64,000 nucleotides of DNA, taken from the NCBI GenBank assembly GCA_930367215.1, contig OV884056.1:234847127-234911126 (forward strand), written 5' to 3'. Each line of letters starts with the position of its first letter. Positions within the stretch are counted from its first letter, which is position 1. Below, piece by piece: positions 11,121 through 22,581 of the stretch. Under the pieces are notes generated by a model that ran no database searches, was not told the DNA's origin, and saw only the letters and a list, made by a program, of their open reading frames with translations. The position numbers were made by a program, and so were the translations under genes. The DNA comes from Pollenia angustigena. Its lineage: Eukaryota > Arthropoda > Insecta > Diptera > Polleniidae.

Positions 11121-12064
11121 TAGAAGAAAACACAGCACAATTGAACAAACTCATAGAATAATTAAATTCATAAGAAAAACTTTTAAAGAGAGAAAAATTG
11201 ATCAGCACTCTTCAGCAAAGTTTGGCAAGCTTTTGATAAAGTCTGGCATAAATAAAAACACACACACGCAGTTAGAAAGTTACTAAGTCGGTCGTCAATT
11301 TATTATTAAAGAAGGCCAATTGGTGCTAGAGTCCCACAGTGCAGCCTCCTGGGCCCTCTATTAAGGGCCAAATACACTTGTCAAATGCTTGTCCAGCAGG
11401 CGAATTCAACGTCTACGTGTGTTGGACGTTATATTTGCCGTCATACCTAATTTTTTTTAATTTTTCATCCAGCATCGTCGGTGTGTCACACACAAACACA
11501 TTTTTTACTGATACTACCACAATGCTTGATGATCAGTGTATTTGGGCCTTTATAAATAATTTATACTTCGGGCATGCCAACAAACAACTAGACCCAAACT
11601 TCAACATATGCAGAGCTTTTCTAAGCGCGCACGGACACTGTCATGAAGCATCTTTTTACTTACAGGAGCATATATTTAAACTGGAAAAGTGCAAAAATGC
11701 GTACATATAATATTTACGTTGCGTCGGGAAACATGTCCCTGTCCCCTTCCATGTAAAAAAACTCGGTATACATTTGGATCGGCGTTTAACGTGGAAATGG
11801 CAAAAAGAGGCAAAATTAACTCAAATGAAACTAAAAGCCTTTCAAATTAATTTGCTTATTAAAAGAAATTCTGTTCTTAGTGTCGTTTGCAAACTACTAC
11901 TTTACAACTCTATCTGAAAGCCATAGTATGTATTCGATTATGAGTCACTGCCTCGAAAAAGTTCAAAAGCGCTAAAATAAACTTCTAAGAATAATCACAG
12001 CTGCTCCCTGGTATGTTAAAAATTAAAATGTTCACAAGGATCTCAATGTGCCATTTGTTAGAAC
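11121..12064 (+). pseudogene. Jockey-type RT, third fragment (palm to thumb)
   Basis: The RT resumes right after the CACAG element with a HSTIEQT-like block, then SALF..AQAFDKVWHK (the catalytic block A; the Asp is present as AFDK). VPQCSLLGPLL at about 11331-11365 corresponds to VPQGSVLGPLL. FFTDTTTML near 11500 corresponds to the FADD active site, with the second Asp lost. KKLGIHLDRRLTWKWQ followed by KLLLYNS and, near 12000-12060, APWYV..DLNVPFVR are the thumb region. These appear in correct order with frameshifts and stops between them. The CAGTGTTCG MITE starts exactly after the last block. Confidence 0.8.
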
Positions 12065-12470
12065 CAGTGTTCGAAAATAAACACCAAAAAAAAAGCATTT
12101 TTTACAAAAAAAAAAATACATACACATACGAAAAAAAAAAAAACAAAAAGCCAGCAAAATATTTTACACAAACAAAACATATACTTAATACACACACAAG
12201 CTGTTCGTGCTGCGGTCGTTGCTAAAATTTTTTGTTTGTTCATTTCTTTATCAATGTAAAAAAAGAAACATTTTAGAACATCAAAATATAATGTTTGTCT
12301 ACAGTATCACTACAATTGTTTTGTTTTTCTAATGAAGAACAGAACACTTAATAATATTTGGCTCTTTCTTGAAAACAGTTTCAAACGATATTAAGGGTGG
12401 TGTTCGTCTACACAAACACTAAAAAATAGATATCTTTCCCGCGTGTGTGAGCCGAACGCTAAATAATAGT
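12065..12470 (+). mobile_element. CAGTGTTCG MITE, right end lost
   Basis: It begins CAGTGTTCGAAAATAAAC and carries the family hallmark CTGTTCGTGCTGCGGTCGT. The right end stops at CGCTAAATAAT without the expected TTTTCGAACACTG. It has no coding capacity. Other copies lie at 20452, 44993, about 51003 and 54147. Confidence 0.75.
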
Positions 12471-14269
12471 GGTATTCACAACGAGCTTGTTAGTTTGATA
12501 GTCGTTAATCGTAACTTTTTTACACGCATTTTGTTTTTGTATATTTAACGCGCTACCGGATTAACATTAAACAAATTAACGATACGGCACCCCTGATAAA
12601 ATAGTTGTTAGTTGGTTACTCACAATCAGCTGTTGCAGTTTCGAAATAAATAAAATAAAAAAAGTCAGTTGTAATACATTTCTAAAAAAATATTTGTGTT
12701 TTGGCAATTTCGTGTACATTGAGAGTAAGTCTGAGTTGATACGGCGCATGTCTGATTGACAAGATTCTCCCTTTTTCTTCTTTGAACATGAATTGGCGTT
12801 CAAATGATTCATGTCATGTTGACGACATGTGCTTTTTTGATATTGAAAACAATAACAAAATTAAACAACGAATGAAAAAGCAAAACGTAAAGACAGTACA
12901 TGCATCTGTGTACTCGTTTCTTTTCCCTTCGTCCCTCTCGCCTATAAAGTAGCAATCATGTCAATCAGACAAGAGCCGTATGAACACAGACTAAGTATGG
13001 TAATTAAATGATTTTTTTTATTTTAAAGTTACCAGTTGGTAACTTTAACAAATTAACACACTACCGGGAACAAATTGTAGTAAAATATTTCAAAAGGCTT
13101 GAACTGCACCAAAATCCACTAGCTCGAAATATTTTAAATTATGACGGCCACACTCGCTTAAAAAGCAGAGATAATGCATGACTCATCCGATTAGAACGGC
13201 GCTAAACACCTACATATGTGAACAGAAACCGTGAAGGGAAACATTTTTGTCCAGCAATGGCAGGACATAAAATAATGGGAATAAGATTTGATTAATTATT
13301 GTAAGTAAGAAAAATCTTCCGCGATATCTCGGAACAAGAATCCCGCGAAAAAAATCTATTGGCCACTCTTTGCACATTTTAACTCAATTTTTCAATTTCA
13401 TAATCTGCTGGTTTTTATTATAATTTTTTTTTATTTTAAATCACACAAGTCTTTTATCCTTTTTTAGAATTATTTAGTGTGTTTTTGGTATTTAAAACAA
13501 TTTTGTGGTAAATACTATTTAACCTTTTGTGTAGAAATGTTGTGTATTTTTTTTCTAATAATTTTCAAATTATTTAAATTGTTTGACAACATATTAATAT
13601 TTTATTAAAAATACACAAAAAGGTATATAAACTCTATTATTTTCACACTCTCTATTGCACCTCAAAACATGCATTCATTTTGCGGAAAAAAGAACCGCAA
13701 ATTGTATACAATAAAGTTTAATTCATTTTACCGCTGAGCATTTTTTTAATGTAAAATACCCAGCAGTTCTTCAAGTTTTACTTGCTGTAATGTATATTAA
13801 ACCATTTTTTGTGCAGCGATCAAAGAAGAGATCACTACTAATAGAAAAATCTTTTTCCCAACGTAATGCTGGTGGTAATCAATTAGTGCCTGCAAGCATT
13901 AATGCGGCAATGCAGATGGGAAGTAAAATAGTTTTTTTTTTAGTTTAATGTTTATTTTAAGAAAGAGAAAATTTTAGAATAGAGAACTTGAGGGGTGGGC
14001 AATCGGGTTAGAATGTTGCCTATGTGGTTGATGTTTTACGAACTGCTGGCGGTATTTATGAATGCATTTGGTAATGTAATTTTATTTTTTTTTTTTTAAT
14101 TTACTAATTAGTTTAAATAATGACTCAATATTGTAAAACAATTTTGACAGGTATTTAAAATACACAAATTTATGGTTAGAAAAAAGAGTAAAAAAAACTT
14201 TTATCCATAATAGTTAATTGAATTGAAAATAATTATTTATTCTTGTTATAAAATCAGTAAGATAATTGG
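12471..14269. other. Unassigned A+T-rich sequence
   Basis: No supported gene. It contains a 26-bp palindrome at 13023-13048, a CTATAAAGT box at 12941-12950 that could be a TATA element, and a weak possible mini-exon at 13817-13922. Confidence 0.4.
13023..13048. repeat. 26-bp palindrome
   Basis: Arms TTAAAGTTACCA and TGGTAACTTTAA are perfect complements around a GT centre. Confidence 0.9.
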
Positions 14270-14299
14270 ATAATATGAGGATGTTGGGTTTAAAAGTGG

Positions 14300-14425
14300 G
14301 TACCTTATATAATCGGTTAACCGATTTATTGCTAGCCGATTAACTGATTGGTTAATTTAAAATAAGCTATTTTCGATTAACGATTAAACCGGTTAGTTTC
14401 AGTCGATTAGCCGCTTAACCGATGA
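14300..14425. repeat. Cluster of GGTTAACCGATT-type motifs
   Basis: At least five variants of the half-palindrome CGGTTAACCGATT occur on both strands in 125 bp, including AATCGGTTAACCGATT near 14311. It may be the end zone of an eroded element. Confidence 0.6.
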
Positions 14426-14465
14426 TACAAAAATTTTCATTTGTTATAGTGTACTTTTTTGTTTT

Positions 14466-14650
14466 TATACCCACACCACAATAGTGGAGAGGGTATTATG
14501 CATTTGTGCTGATGTGTGTAACACCTTAAAATATTGCTCCTAGGCCCACCTTAAAGTATACCGATCGACTCAGAATCACTTTCTGAGTCGAACTAACGAT
14601 GTCCGTCCGGCTGGCTGGCAGGCTGGCTGTCCATGTAACTTTGTGCGCAA
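14466..14650 (+). mobile_element. mini-me-like element, 3' truncated
   Basis: It starts TATACCCACACCACAATAGT and carries GTCCGTCCGGCTGGCTGGC, nearly identical to the first 190 bp of the copy at 31921. It stops abruptly near 14650. Confidence 0.75.
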
Positions 14651-14714
14651 AGTACAATTAAAAGAGTTGTCAGTTCCGACAACCATTCGATAGTTCAATA
14701 ACAATTGGAAACAG

Positions 14715-15100
14715 TTGGAAACTGCTGAGTCCTCAACTTCACCTTCAGGCAAAAATTGACATGCCCATAATTAAAACGTCGGCAGTAACTTCAAATTCAC
14801 TCTCAATTTATTTTTATAAGTTTTTTTTTTTTTTTTGTTTTGAATTTTCTGTTTACCAAAAAAGAAAATTAATTTAATAAACGTATGGTAGTAGCATTTT
14901 TGGGAGAATTCTAAAGCCAATTAAATAAATTCTTATGTATTTGTCGCTTGTATGCATTCCATAATGTCTTTTGGTGCTTTTTAACCAGAAATGCTTACAA
15001 AAAACTCGCTTATAGAAAAACTCGTCTAATTGTATCAGCACAATGAACAAAATCTTTACACTTGCATCAAAAGTCAACTCATTTAAAAATTATCAAACTG
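14715..15100. repeat. Fragment shared with 55842-56151
   Basis: The string CATAATTAAAACGTCGGCAG and the flanking order of blocks are shared with the TTAA-flanked element near 55.9 kb. Ends are not clear here. Confidence 0.5.
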
Positions 15101-15116
15101 AGTTTTGCGCAAATAA

Positions 15117-15950
15117 TTTAATTTAAGTTAGGTTAGGTTCCATGGGCACCAATCAACAGACAGCTCACTTGTGTCTTTTATTGGTCCCTTTGTGATAACC
15201 AGCGCCAATGCCCATCCTATAGAGCAGTTACTCAGATGGCGTCATTGCATAATCCAGCCACTTCGTCCTCCTAATGAAGAGAATAAGCGATCTCAGTTCA
15301 ATTTTGGATAGATCCTCAAGGCTGGCAAACACCGGTTTCCCCAGGCATCTGCGCAACTCTATCAGACTCGCGCCTGATAAGTAATTTACAGTGAGCCATT
15401 GGAAGACCAACAAATTGATCGATAAATACGTCATCCATGCGACCACCTTGTTTGGCCAGACCAATTGCCACTAGATTACCCGGTATCCATATTAGCGTTA
15501 CCCTTGCATGTTTCGCAATCTCATTCAAAGACATCCGACATTCTACGGTTAATCTAGATGTCGTATAGACACCCGCTAGGGAAGCAAGGACAGCCTTGCT
15601 GTCAGTTAATATACGTATGTATATCTCTCGATATGCGATGAGACCTCAGCCAATTTGCCGCCCGCCTTATAGCCGAGATCTCCGCCTGCAGGACACTGAA
15701 TCCATCCGCCATGCACCATCCGTGTCACGAACCCCTTGCCAGTAAAAGGGACCGGGGTGCAATAGTCCACATCATCAGGGACAGTCGAACTTTTGATTAT
15801 ACCGGCGTGTCCATTGTCACGGGCCGACCAACCGAACGCCGCGTTCAGCCGTGTCGCTGAGCAATGTCTGGCCATGATGTCCACCGGGAACCAGTTCGGT
15901 ATCATAAACAGCGCCCTCGTGGGAGCAGATCGTATTGATCCCGTGAATAA
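15117..15950 (-). pseudogene. LINE RNase H domain and 3' end, frameshifted
   Basis: On the minus strand, one frame from about 15718 to 15480 reads DGFSVLQAEISAIRRA, then TYILTDSKAVLASLA, then RVTLIWIPGN. These are RNase H blocks with the catalytic Glu and Asp; the His after IPG is lost (GN for GH). An upstream segment (about 15905-15735) in another frame reads IPNWFPVDIMARHC.. and IKSSTVPDDVDYCTPVPFTG. Downstream are further frame changes and a non-coding tail that ends CCATGGAACCTAACCTAAC near 15120-15145, which looks like the element's 3' terminus. It is a 5'-truncated, dead copy of a LINE with RNase H, of a different subfamily from the one at 1-627. Confidence 0.75.
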
Positions 15951-16708
15951 TTTAAGTTTAATTGCCTTGAGTTTTAAAAGATGCTCAAATACAGGGTATC
16001 CATATTAGCGAAATGCATTTATTTTTTTATTTATTTATTTATTCATAATCTGTCATTTACACAAAACAATTTCGCCTTTTTTAAAAACCAAACTTTAAGT
16101 TTAATTGCACAAAGTAAAATGCAAGGGGCGTTAAATTCTGTATGAACCGGTGTGCATATAAACGATAAATACTTTATTTGCATTTTCGTTATGAGTTTTC
16201 TGCCTAGAGAAAAAATGCATGACTTTTTATAGGCAAATGGTGAAGAAGGTCATGAGAGATCGGAAAGAAACTTTTTCCTTACCGTTCCCGCACCAAATTC
16301 GTAGCCATGCCTTTTTCCCAACTAAAAAAAACTCACGATGAAAATTATATCTTTAGAAACTTTTACTTTTTTACTTGCAATTGCACTATGTTTAAGTATT
16401 AATGTATGTTTCTTTTTGTAATTATGATTTATGATTTTACAAAGTAAAAAAAAAAGAAAAACAATACAAATTATTATAAAAAAAAAATACACAAACTCTA
16501 AATTTCCGACTCCAATTGTTAAAGTGTAGTGAAGCGGAACGAAACTGCATTTATTGCCGTCCACTGTGAAAATAATAAAAGTTTTTCTTTCAATTTTCCA
16601 ACAAAATACAAACAAGCAGATAGTAAAATTATTTTAATAATACTGACAATAAATTCAATATGCAATTAACAAAATACAATAATAAAACATTTTAATATGG
16701 TTGACTAA
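15951..16708. other. Unassigned spacer
   Basis: No gene seen. It has a (TTTA)n run near 16020-16045 and poly(A) tracts. Confidence 0.5.
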
Positions 16709-16930
16709 GACGGCATTTACATCTATGCAATTAACGCCGAGTTTTCCTTCTATTTTCATTTAAAGAAGTTGCTACGAAACTCTTTTCACATTTACATTTA
16801 CATTTTATTCAAGCATTTTTTCAACTTTTTCAACCCCGTTTTCTTCCCAAGACCTCTTGCTAACAAACAAAAAGTTGCATGTGAAAGTTGCGGCAAGTTG
16901 CGGCGTTAATTGTATAATGTAAATGCCGTC
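16709..16930. mobile_element. Small MITE, GACGGCATTTACAT ends, TSD TAA
   Basis: A 222-bp element with about 30-bp inverted ends (GACGGCATTTACAT, then CAATTAACGCCG) and TAA on each side (16706-16708 and 16931-16933). The 3-bp TAA duplication fits a Harbinger-like MITE. Confidence 0.8.
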
Positions 16931-18069
16931 TAAATGAAACAAATAAAAATCATAGTAAAAAATTAATTATAGCAATAAAAAGGCAAAACATTTTAAGAGT
17001 TTACGCGAAAACTAATCTTGTAATAAAATCATAAGCTGATTAGTTGAAGGCGCGGTTGTTTTTTATTTTAGATTATTGATTTAGGTATTCAAAAATACTA
17101 ATATTTAAATTACTTACCACTTGATAAAGATCTCAATTCATTAACAAAATCCTCGAGTTGAAAAACTGTAAAGAGCAACAAAAAAAAAACGAAATTATTT
17201 ATTAACATATTATGACACATATATATTATAACACAACACCTTTTAAGAATTTTATGAAATAAATTTGTTTTATTATAAATTCATAAATGCTTTAAATGTT
17301 AATAATTAATTGTATGGGTAAATGTTTACCAAATGCCTTTAAGAATTAAACGGTTAAATATTATTTTCGACCTGAAATACACAGACACCTGGTCACTTAT
17401 AATTCGAAATTAAATTAAGCTGGCTGTAGGGCAGGCAACCAGTTGTTAAACAAAATATTTATCTTAAGGCGATCAAAAAGAAGAGAGAGAAATAATTTAA
17501 TTTTTAGTTCAAAATGAAGCAAATGGATGATAATGATGAAGCTGATTAACAGTTTTTTTTTTTTTTTTATCAAAATAATTTTTGTGGGAATACAAAATTT
17601 TTAATTTACAAGATTTTGTTTGTCGTGCTTAAGTCCCAGTAATAATATTAAAATTGCTTAAAAATAAATATTATGTTTAAGATGACTGGGTCGAGCGGAG
17701 TTTTTTATGTTATTTTTAAAAATAATCAATCAAATATTTAAAAATACAAGTGATGTTCTTGTTTTTATTATTATGTTATAAGTCCACTTAAGTGTTATAA
17801 AAAACTGTTAAAATAATTTTTAATTTTTAAAAATTATATGAATTAATTTGTTATTACAAAATTAAATTTAACTAAAATAAAACATTAAAACCGAATAATT
17901 CTTCAGCTAAATTTAGAAATCCGTATTTGAATCGGTTGCAAATAAATATATGGGATATTCACAAGGTGTGCTATCATGTTATATTGTCATAATGTTCTAA
18001 CTTTTTACAATGGTTTTAAAATATTGTTGTTGCTTTATAAGGAAAAATTGTCTTAAATAAATAGAACTA
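16931..18069. other. A+T-rich spacer with one repeat scrap
   Basis: No gene seen. About 17587-17640 matches the end of the fold-back element at 62084-62460 (GGGAATACAAAATTTTT, then ..GTGCTTAAGTCCC). Confidence 0.5.
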
Positions 18070-19701
18070 CACAGAAAAAATTATTGCCGAATTATTTTCA
18101 AACAAACGCTTGTTTGAAAATTTTTTTGATTTCTACAAATTTTTTTACTGATTCAATCAATATTTTTGTTTGATTTTTATTTAACCAACAAAAATGTGGA
18201 CAACTCTTCAAAAATTTAATAAGCGCGCTATTGGTTTGAAGTTTTCATAATTTTGTATGAAATATTTAACGCTATTTAATGTTGTCGTCTTTTTGCATTT
18301 TTTTATTGATTGTAAGCAACACGTCTTTATGTGAAATATAAGAACTACAACAAAACACACATGCAGTCTATTTTTGGACGCTTTAAAAAAGTACAGCAAT
18401 AAGAAAAATGATAAAATAGCGTGACGAGGTTTGTAGTAAAAAAACAACAAAAACAATAGCAGGTAAAAAAACGTTTAATTTTTTTTATGGCGATTTCTTT
18501 TCTGAGAAAAATGTTGCACTAATGTTACATGTTCTACATTTTTGTGTTCGTTTGTACAAAAAATACAACTGTGGGAAAAATTTTCAAGTTCTTTTGTGAA
18601 TATGTTGATGAAAAACATGCAAAACATGTTGCATGTTTTACCCTTACTTTAACTTAAGGTGTTCATACCGCCCTGTTCTACAACTTTGGTGCTTACTACT
18701 TTGTTTGTACAACAAATGTTTTATTTTGTTCGTCATAATTCATACCGCTCATAATTTTGTTAAAAATTGATTTTAAAACAAAATATAAAAATATTTACAA
18801 ATTAAAATCAAAAAAAAGTCTATTTATATTATAATCGTTTTAATTTTTGTAAGCCATTAGTGATGTTAATATTTGTTTCCAACCCGTAATAGCAAGCAGA
18901 AACTGCTTAAATAGCTTTAAAAATCGCTTATTAAGTACATTAATGATGAAAGTGTAATATTTGTAAATAAAAGCACTAATTGTGTTCTATTGAAATTGCA
19001 CAACATGTAACACTTCGAGTGATTTTAGGTAACATTAGAAAATGTTACATGTATGTACTGTAACAGATTTTTCTCAGAAAAGAAATCGCCATTAAACAAC
19101 AGAAAAAACACATTATAAGAAACAAAATAAATTTTTGGTTGGCTTCAAAGTTGGAAAAAAAAACAAAATCCCGTATTAAATTTTTTCAAATAGTTTGTTT
19201 AAATACATCAAATACAAAAATAGAATGATGGCGGAAAACATGTCGAGTCGGTCTGCCGCCGTTTTTGGTTACATTTCTTCTTCATTAGCAAAGGAAAGGA
19301 TAAAGCAACAGTGAGTGATGAAGAAAAACACTGTGAGTATAAATATGACTTCGTTCAAAAATTATTCCAAAAAAAAAAAAATGTGTATCAAAGCCAGCCG
19401 GCCGCTCTGCTTTGCTTCATCTTCGCCAACAGTGCTTGCTTGTGTGCGCGTCATTGCTTGTGCCAAAACTTTTTTGTTTGATTCAGCAAAATTATTTGTT
19501 TGAAATTTATATGAATTTCAGTAAACTTTTTGTTTGATTCTGTAAAATTATTTGTTTGAAAAAATCGACGTTTTTTTTCAATAAACAAAATGCAAATAAA
19601 TTGTTTGAATATGCGAATTTGTTTGTAGGACCGATTTTAGACAAAAAATTGTTTGATTCCACAAATTTTTTGTTTGAATTGGAAAAATAATTTTTTCTGT
19701 G
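18070..19701 (-). mobile_element. CACAG-ended MITE, copy B (inverted)
   Basis: It starts CACAGAAAAAATTATT and ends with the inverted form, with TA on both sides (18068-18069 and 19702-19703). It is the inverted sister of the copy at 10110-11120 and is interrupted by a 606-bp element at 18487-19092. TA duplication and CACAG ends suggest a Tc1/mariner-related MITE. Confidence 0.85.
18487..19092. mobile_element. Nested MITE, ATGGCGATTTC ends
   Basis: Perfect 25-bp inverted ends beginning ATGGCGATTTCTTTTCTGAG. It is absent from the sister copy at 10110-11120, which shows that it is a later insertion. Target duplication is unclear. A related end lies at 40041-40071. Confidence 0.8.
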
Positions 19702-19789
19702 TACACAACCCAAAAATCAAATTATAAACACAGCAAAAAATTTTATTTCTAGGGTATACAACATAAGTGATACACAATTTCATAATTAA

Positions 19790-20433
19790 AACAAACACAT
19801 TATAACAAACATTTTAAAAAACAATAGCTTCCCCACCAAACTCACATCTTCATTGATAGACAATACGATTAAACAATTGGATAAGGACAAAAATAACCAC
19901 AACAAATCTGCAAACATAGAAAAAGAAGAGAACAAATTTTACAGTGTAAAATACATACCTGGGTTAACCGATAATAATAATATACGATCGTCAATAAAAA
20001 CAAAAAACATCTGTTTTGCATACAAACCCAATTTGACATTAAGTACAATTTTTTCTAGAGTTAAGGCGCCAATTAATAAACAAAAACAAAGTAACATTGT
20101 ATACGAATTACAATGTGAAGGAAATGCAGACAGCCATGCGAGCTAATTTATATAGGAACAACAAAACGTACACTGGAGACAAGAATGGGAGAACACAAGA
20201 TGGACATAATGCGGAGAAAAGAGACAACAGCACTAGCACAACACATCCTACATACTGGTCACACAATTAGGTTCGATGATGTAAAAATTCTAGATAAAGA
20301 AAATAAAGAAAGAAAGAGGTACACAATTGAAAGCCTAAGAATCCAACAACAAATTAATAGAACAATGAATTTGAAGGAAGACACGAACAAAATAAATGCG
20401 AGCTATATTTTGTTGCCATTACTTAAGCTGTGA
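19790..20433 (+). pseudogene. Penelope-like element, GIY-YIG endonuclease region
   Basis: The C-terminal part of a Penelope-like retroelement. Frame 1 (about 19830-20140) encodes the linker between RT and endonuclease, with STIFSRVKAP and QSNIVYELQC, which match the LFSRxKDxxPxxxQSNVVYxIPC block of these elements. A 1-base frame change near 20137 leads to ELIYIGTTKRTLETRMGEHK, the GIY-YIG nuclease core (LIYIG and the R..EH block), and on to a normal-looking end at 20433. This nuclease nicks target DNA to prime reverse transcription. The RT itself is missing: the sequence upstream is the CACAG MITE. The copy is therefore 5'-truncated and frameshifted. Its 3' region continues beyond a later MITE to a hammerhead-like motif near 21420-21457. 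Confidence 0.85.
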
Positions 20434-20451
20434 TATATTTAAAGTTTGAAG

Positions 20452-20992
20452 CAGTGTTCGAAAATAAACAGTACATTATTTAGCGTTCGGCTCACACACC
20501 GAAGAACGATATCTATTTTTTTAGGGTTTGTGTAAACATACACAAACCTTAATACTGTTCGTAACTATTTTCAAGAAAGAACCGAACATTATATAATGTT
20601 CGGTTCTTCGTTAAAAAACAGAACAATTGTAGTGATACTGTAGAAAAACATTATATTTTAATGTTCTATAATGTTTTCTTCGTGTGTGTATTTTGTTTTT
20701 GTAAAAAATGTTTGGTTTTTTTTTATCAGCAAAAAGCGACGAACATTAACGAGCCGAACCGATCACATTGAAGTTCGTGGATTTTCAAAAAAAACCGAGC
20801 GGAATTTAATGTTCTCATCATTTGATGAGTATGATGAAAACAGCATTATTTTTGTGTTCGAAAGATGACAAACAGGGAAACGTTATTTTTATTAATGAAT
20901 TTCTACACAAACACTATTAGCGTTTGTGTTTTCCACAAATCTACCGAACCGAACATTAAAGAACGATATTTAGTGTTTATTTTCGAACACTG
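20452..20992 (-). mobile_element. CAGTGTTCG MITE, complete, TSD GTTTRAAG
   Basis: A 541-bp copy with 18-bp perfect inverted ends CAGTGTTCGAAAATAAAC. Flanks are GTTTGAAG (20444-20451) and GTTTAAAG (20993-21000), an 8-bp duplication with one change. This makes it a hAT MITE. It is inverted relative to the copies at 12065 and 44993 and lies in the 3' region of the Penelope-like element. Confidence 0.85.
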
Positions 20993-21057
20993 GTTTAAAG
21001 TAATATGTATTTTTTTTTTTATATTAAAATTAATTTTTATATTTGTATGATCCTGCA

Positions 21058-21301
21058 CCCGTATTCCATAATTCGCTTAGCTAAAGCTAAATCTCTATCG
21101 CTTAAATGCCTTAGAGAATAAAAGTTAAAAAATTTTAGTGATGACAATAAAAGCTAAAATTGCGGTGAATTAAATTGTTGTGGCATTGCCAAATTTAGCA
21201 ATGCACGTTACAGTACTGCATTCGTAGCCAAAAATCGCTAAATAAACTTTAAAGATTTTTGGCGATAGAGATTTAGCTTTAGCGAATTACAGAATACGGC
21301 C
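21058..21301. mobile_element. Fold-back MITE, CCCGTATTC ends
   Basis: Long inverted arms: CCCGTATTCCATAATTCGCT, then GCTAAATCTCTATCGC, mirrored at the right. A diverged copy is at 35971-36138. Confidence 0.75.
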
Positions 21302-21418
21302 ACTGAGTACATCTAAAACTTTTTAATGTGATTAAATTTTCATATTGTTAGTCTTTAATGTTTATGTGGTACATTATTGTATTTATTTTATTGTTTTTAT
21401 AACTTTTAAATAGACAAT

Positions 21419-21457
21419 CCCTTGAAAAAGTCGACAAACAATCGACGAAACGTCGGG
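21419..21457 (+). other. Hammerhead-ribozyme-like motif of Penelope element
   Basis: A hairpin (GTCGA, 7-nt loop, TCGAC; 21430-21446) is followed at once by GAAACGTCGGG. This is the stem II, GAAAC and GTC arrangement of the hammerhead ribozymes found in Penelope-like elements. The CTGANGA core is degenerate (CTTGAAAAA), so activity is doubtful. Confidence 0.5.
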
Positions 21458-21751
21458 AACAAAATATTGTAATTAAAAATTGAATTTTATTTACATTGAA
21501 GAAATTTAGGCCCTATTAGCTTGACAAAAATAATATTCATAAGAACTTTGCTTGCTATGTTTATCGTGCTACCGTAATTAATCCGAAGAGACCTGCGCTG
21601 AACAAATAGTTTGTTTTTCATAAATATAAACTAAAATTTTCCAAAGCCTTTTTACACTCATAAGTCCACAGTACGGCCCAAAAATTAGCCGAACTTACGT
21701 TTAAATAGAGGCCGTAGTTTATAAAAAAGTTACAAACTTTTTAGATATAAG

Positions 21752-22101
21752 CAGGGCTGCAGAGTCGGAATTGAGGTTTTTGTACCGAGTTGTAGCCGAA
21801 GTACCCACGAAACTCCGACTCCAAAATTTTTCGGCATAAAAAATTAAAAAAAAATTCTATTATTTTCCAAAATAAAAATTCTTGGAAATTGGAGATGCAA
21901 TTTAAAATTTCGAATTGAAATTTTTACAGAATAATTTTCTTGCTATATTTAACCATTTAAGAGTTACGCTTAAAATATTTTAAAGTCAAATAAGGACCAG
22001 TCTCTAATACATTTAGCGGAGTCAGAGTTGGAGTCGGACTTAAAAAATTTCAGCACTTGGAGTCGGAGTAAGAACTATTTTTTGACGACTCCACAGCTCT
22101 G
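21752..22101. mobile_element. hAT MITE with GAGTCGGA repeats
   Basis: Ends CAGGGCTGCAGAGTCGG and, inverted, CAGAGCTGTGGAGTCG. Flanks GATATAAG and GTTTTAAG agree at 6 of 8 bases. The subterminal zones repeat GGAGTCGGA and its complement several times. Confidence 0.7.
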
Positions 22102-22214
22102 GTTTTAAGGCGACACGTTATTTGGTATATTTTATTGTTGTTTTGGAGCTGTGATCGGCAACCTATACTATTACATTTTGCGAATGTATGCGTTGTATGA
22201 ATTTTACATATGTT

Positions 22215-22581
22215 CCCTGCAAATAATATTGGACCACCTGATCCATCAATGGACTACTTCATGGATTCGTCCGATGTAATGCAAGCATGGACCATGCCAT
22301 TGTTAAAAAGTATTTGAAGTGAGACGACATGTCTTCGTTTTTAAACGACACGCTTTCGTTTTTAAACGACTTCCAAACTAATCCTCTTGAGTATACCATG
22401 GAGTAGTTTCAAAACTGCTCCTTAGTGGTCTAAAGGTGGGTTATATGGTCCTCCCCTAGGACATCGAAATGTTAAATAGACCAGGTTTTTTCCATATGTT
22501 TGGGTTACTTTTGCACTAGTCATGGTCCCTTGTGGACTACTCTTTACATGCGTGTTTGGACTGGTCCTATTATTTGCAGGG
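22215..22581 (+). mobile_element. CCCTGCAAAT MITE, copy 1
   Basis: 367 bp, with inverted ends CCCTGCAAATAATA. Copy 2 follows in the same orientation at 22934. The flanks here are TT on each side. Confidence 0.8.

Noticed and set aside
11339..11710. 123-codon open frame as an independent gene
   Set aside because: It overlaps the palm region of the jockey-type RT remnant and contains pieces of its blocks in a broken context.
12941..12970. TATA box and initiator pair
   Set aside because: CTATAAAGT and TCAGAC are about 24 bp apart, but no open frame follows and A+T content makes chance likely.
13817..13922. Mini-exon after TTTTTTGTGCAG reading RSKKRSLLIEKSF.. to a GTAAAA donor
   Set aside because: The peptide looks mildly protein-like, but no family is recognised and no partner exon is found.
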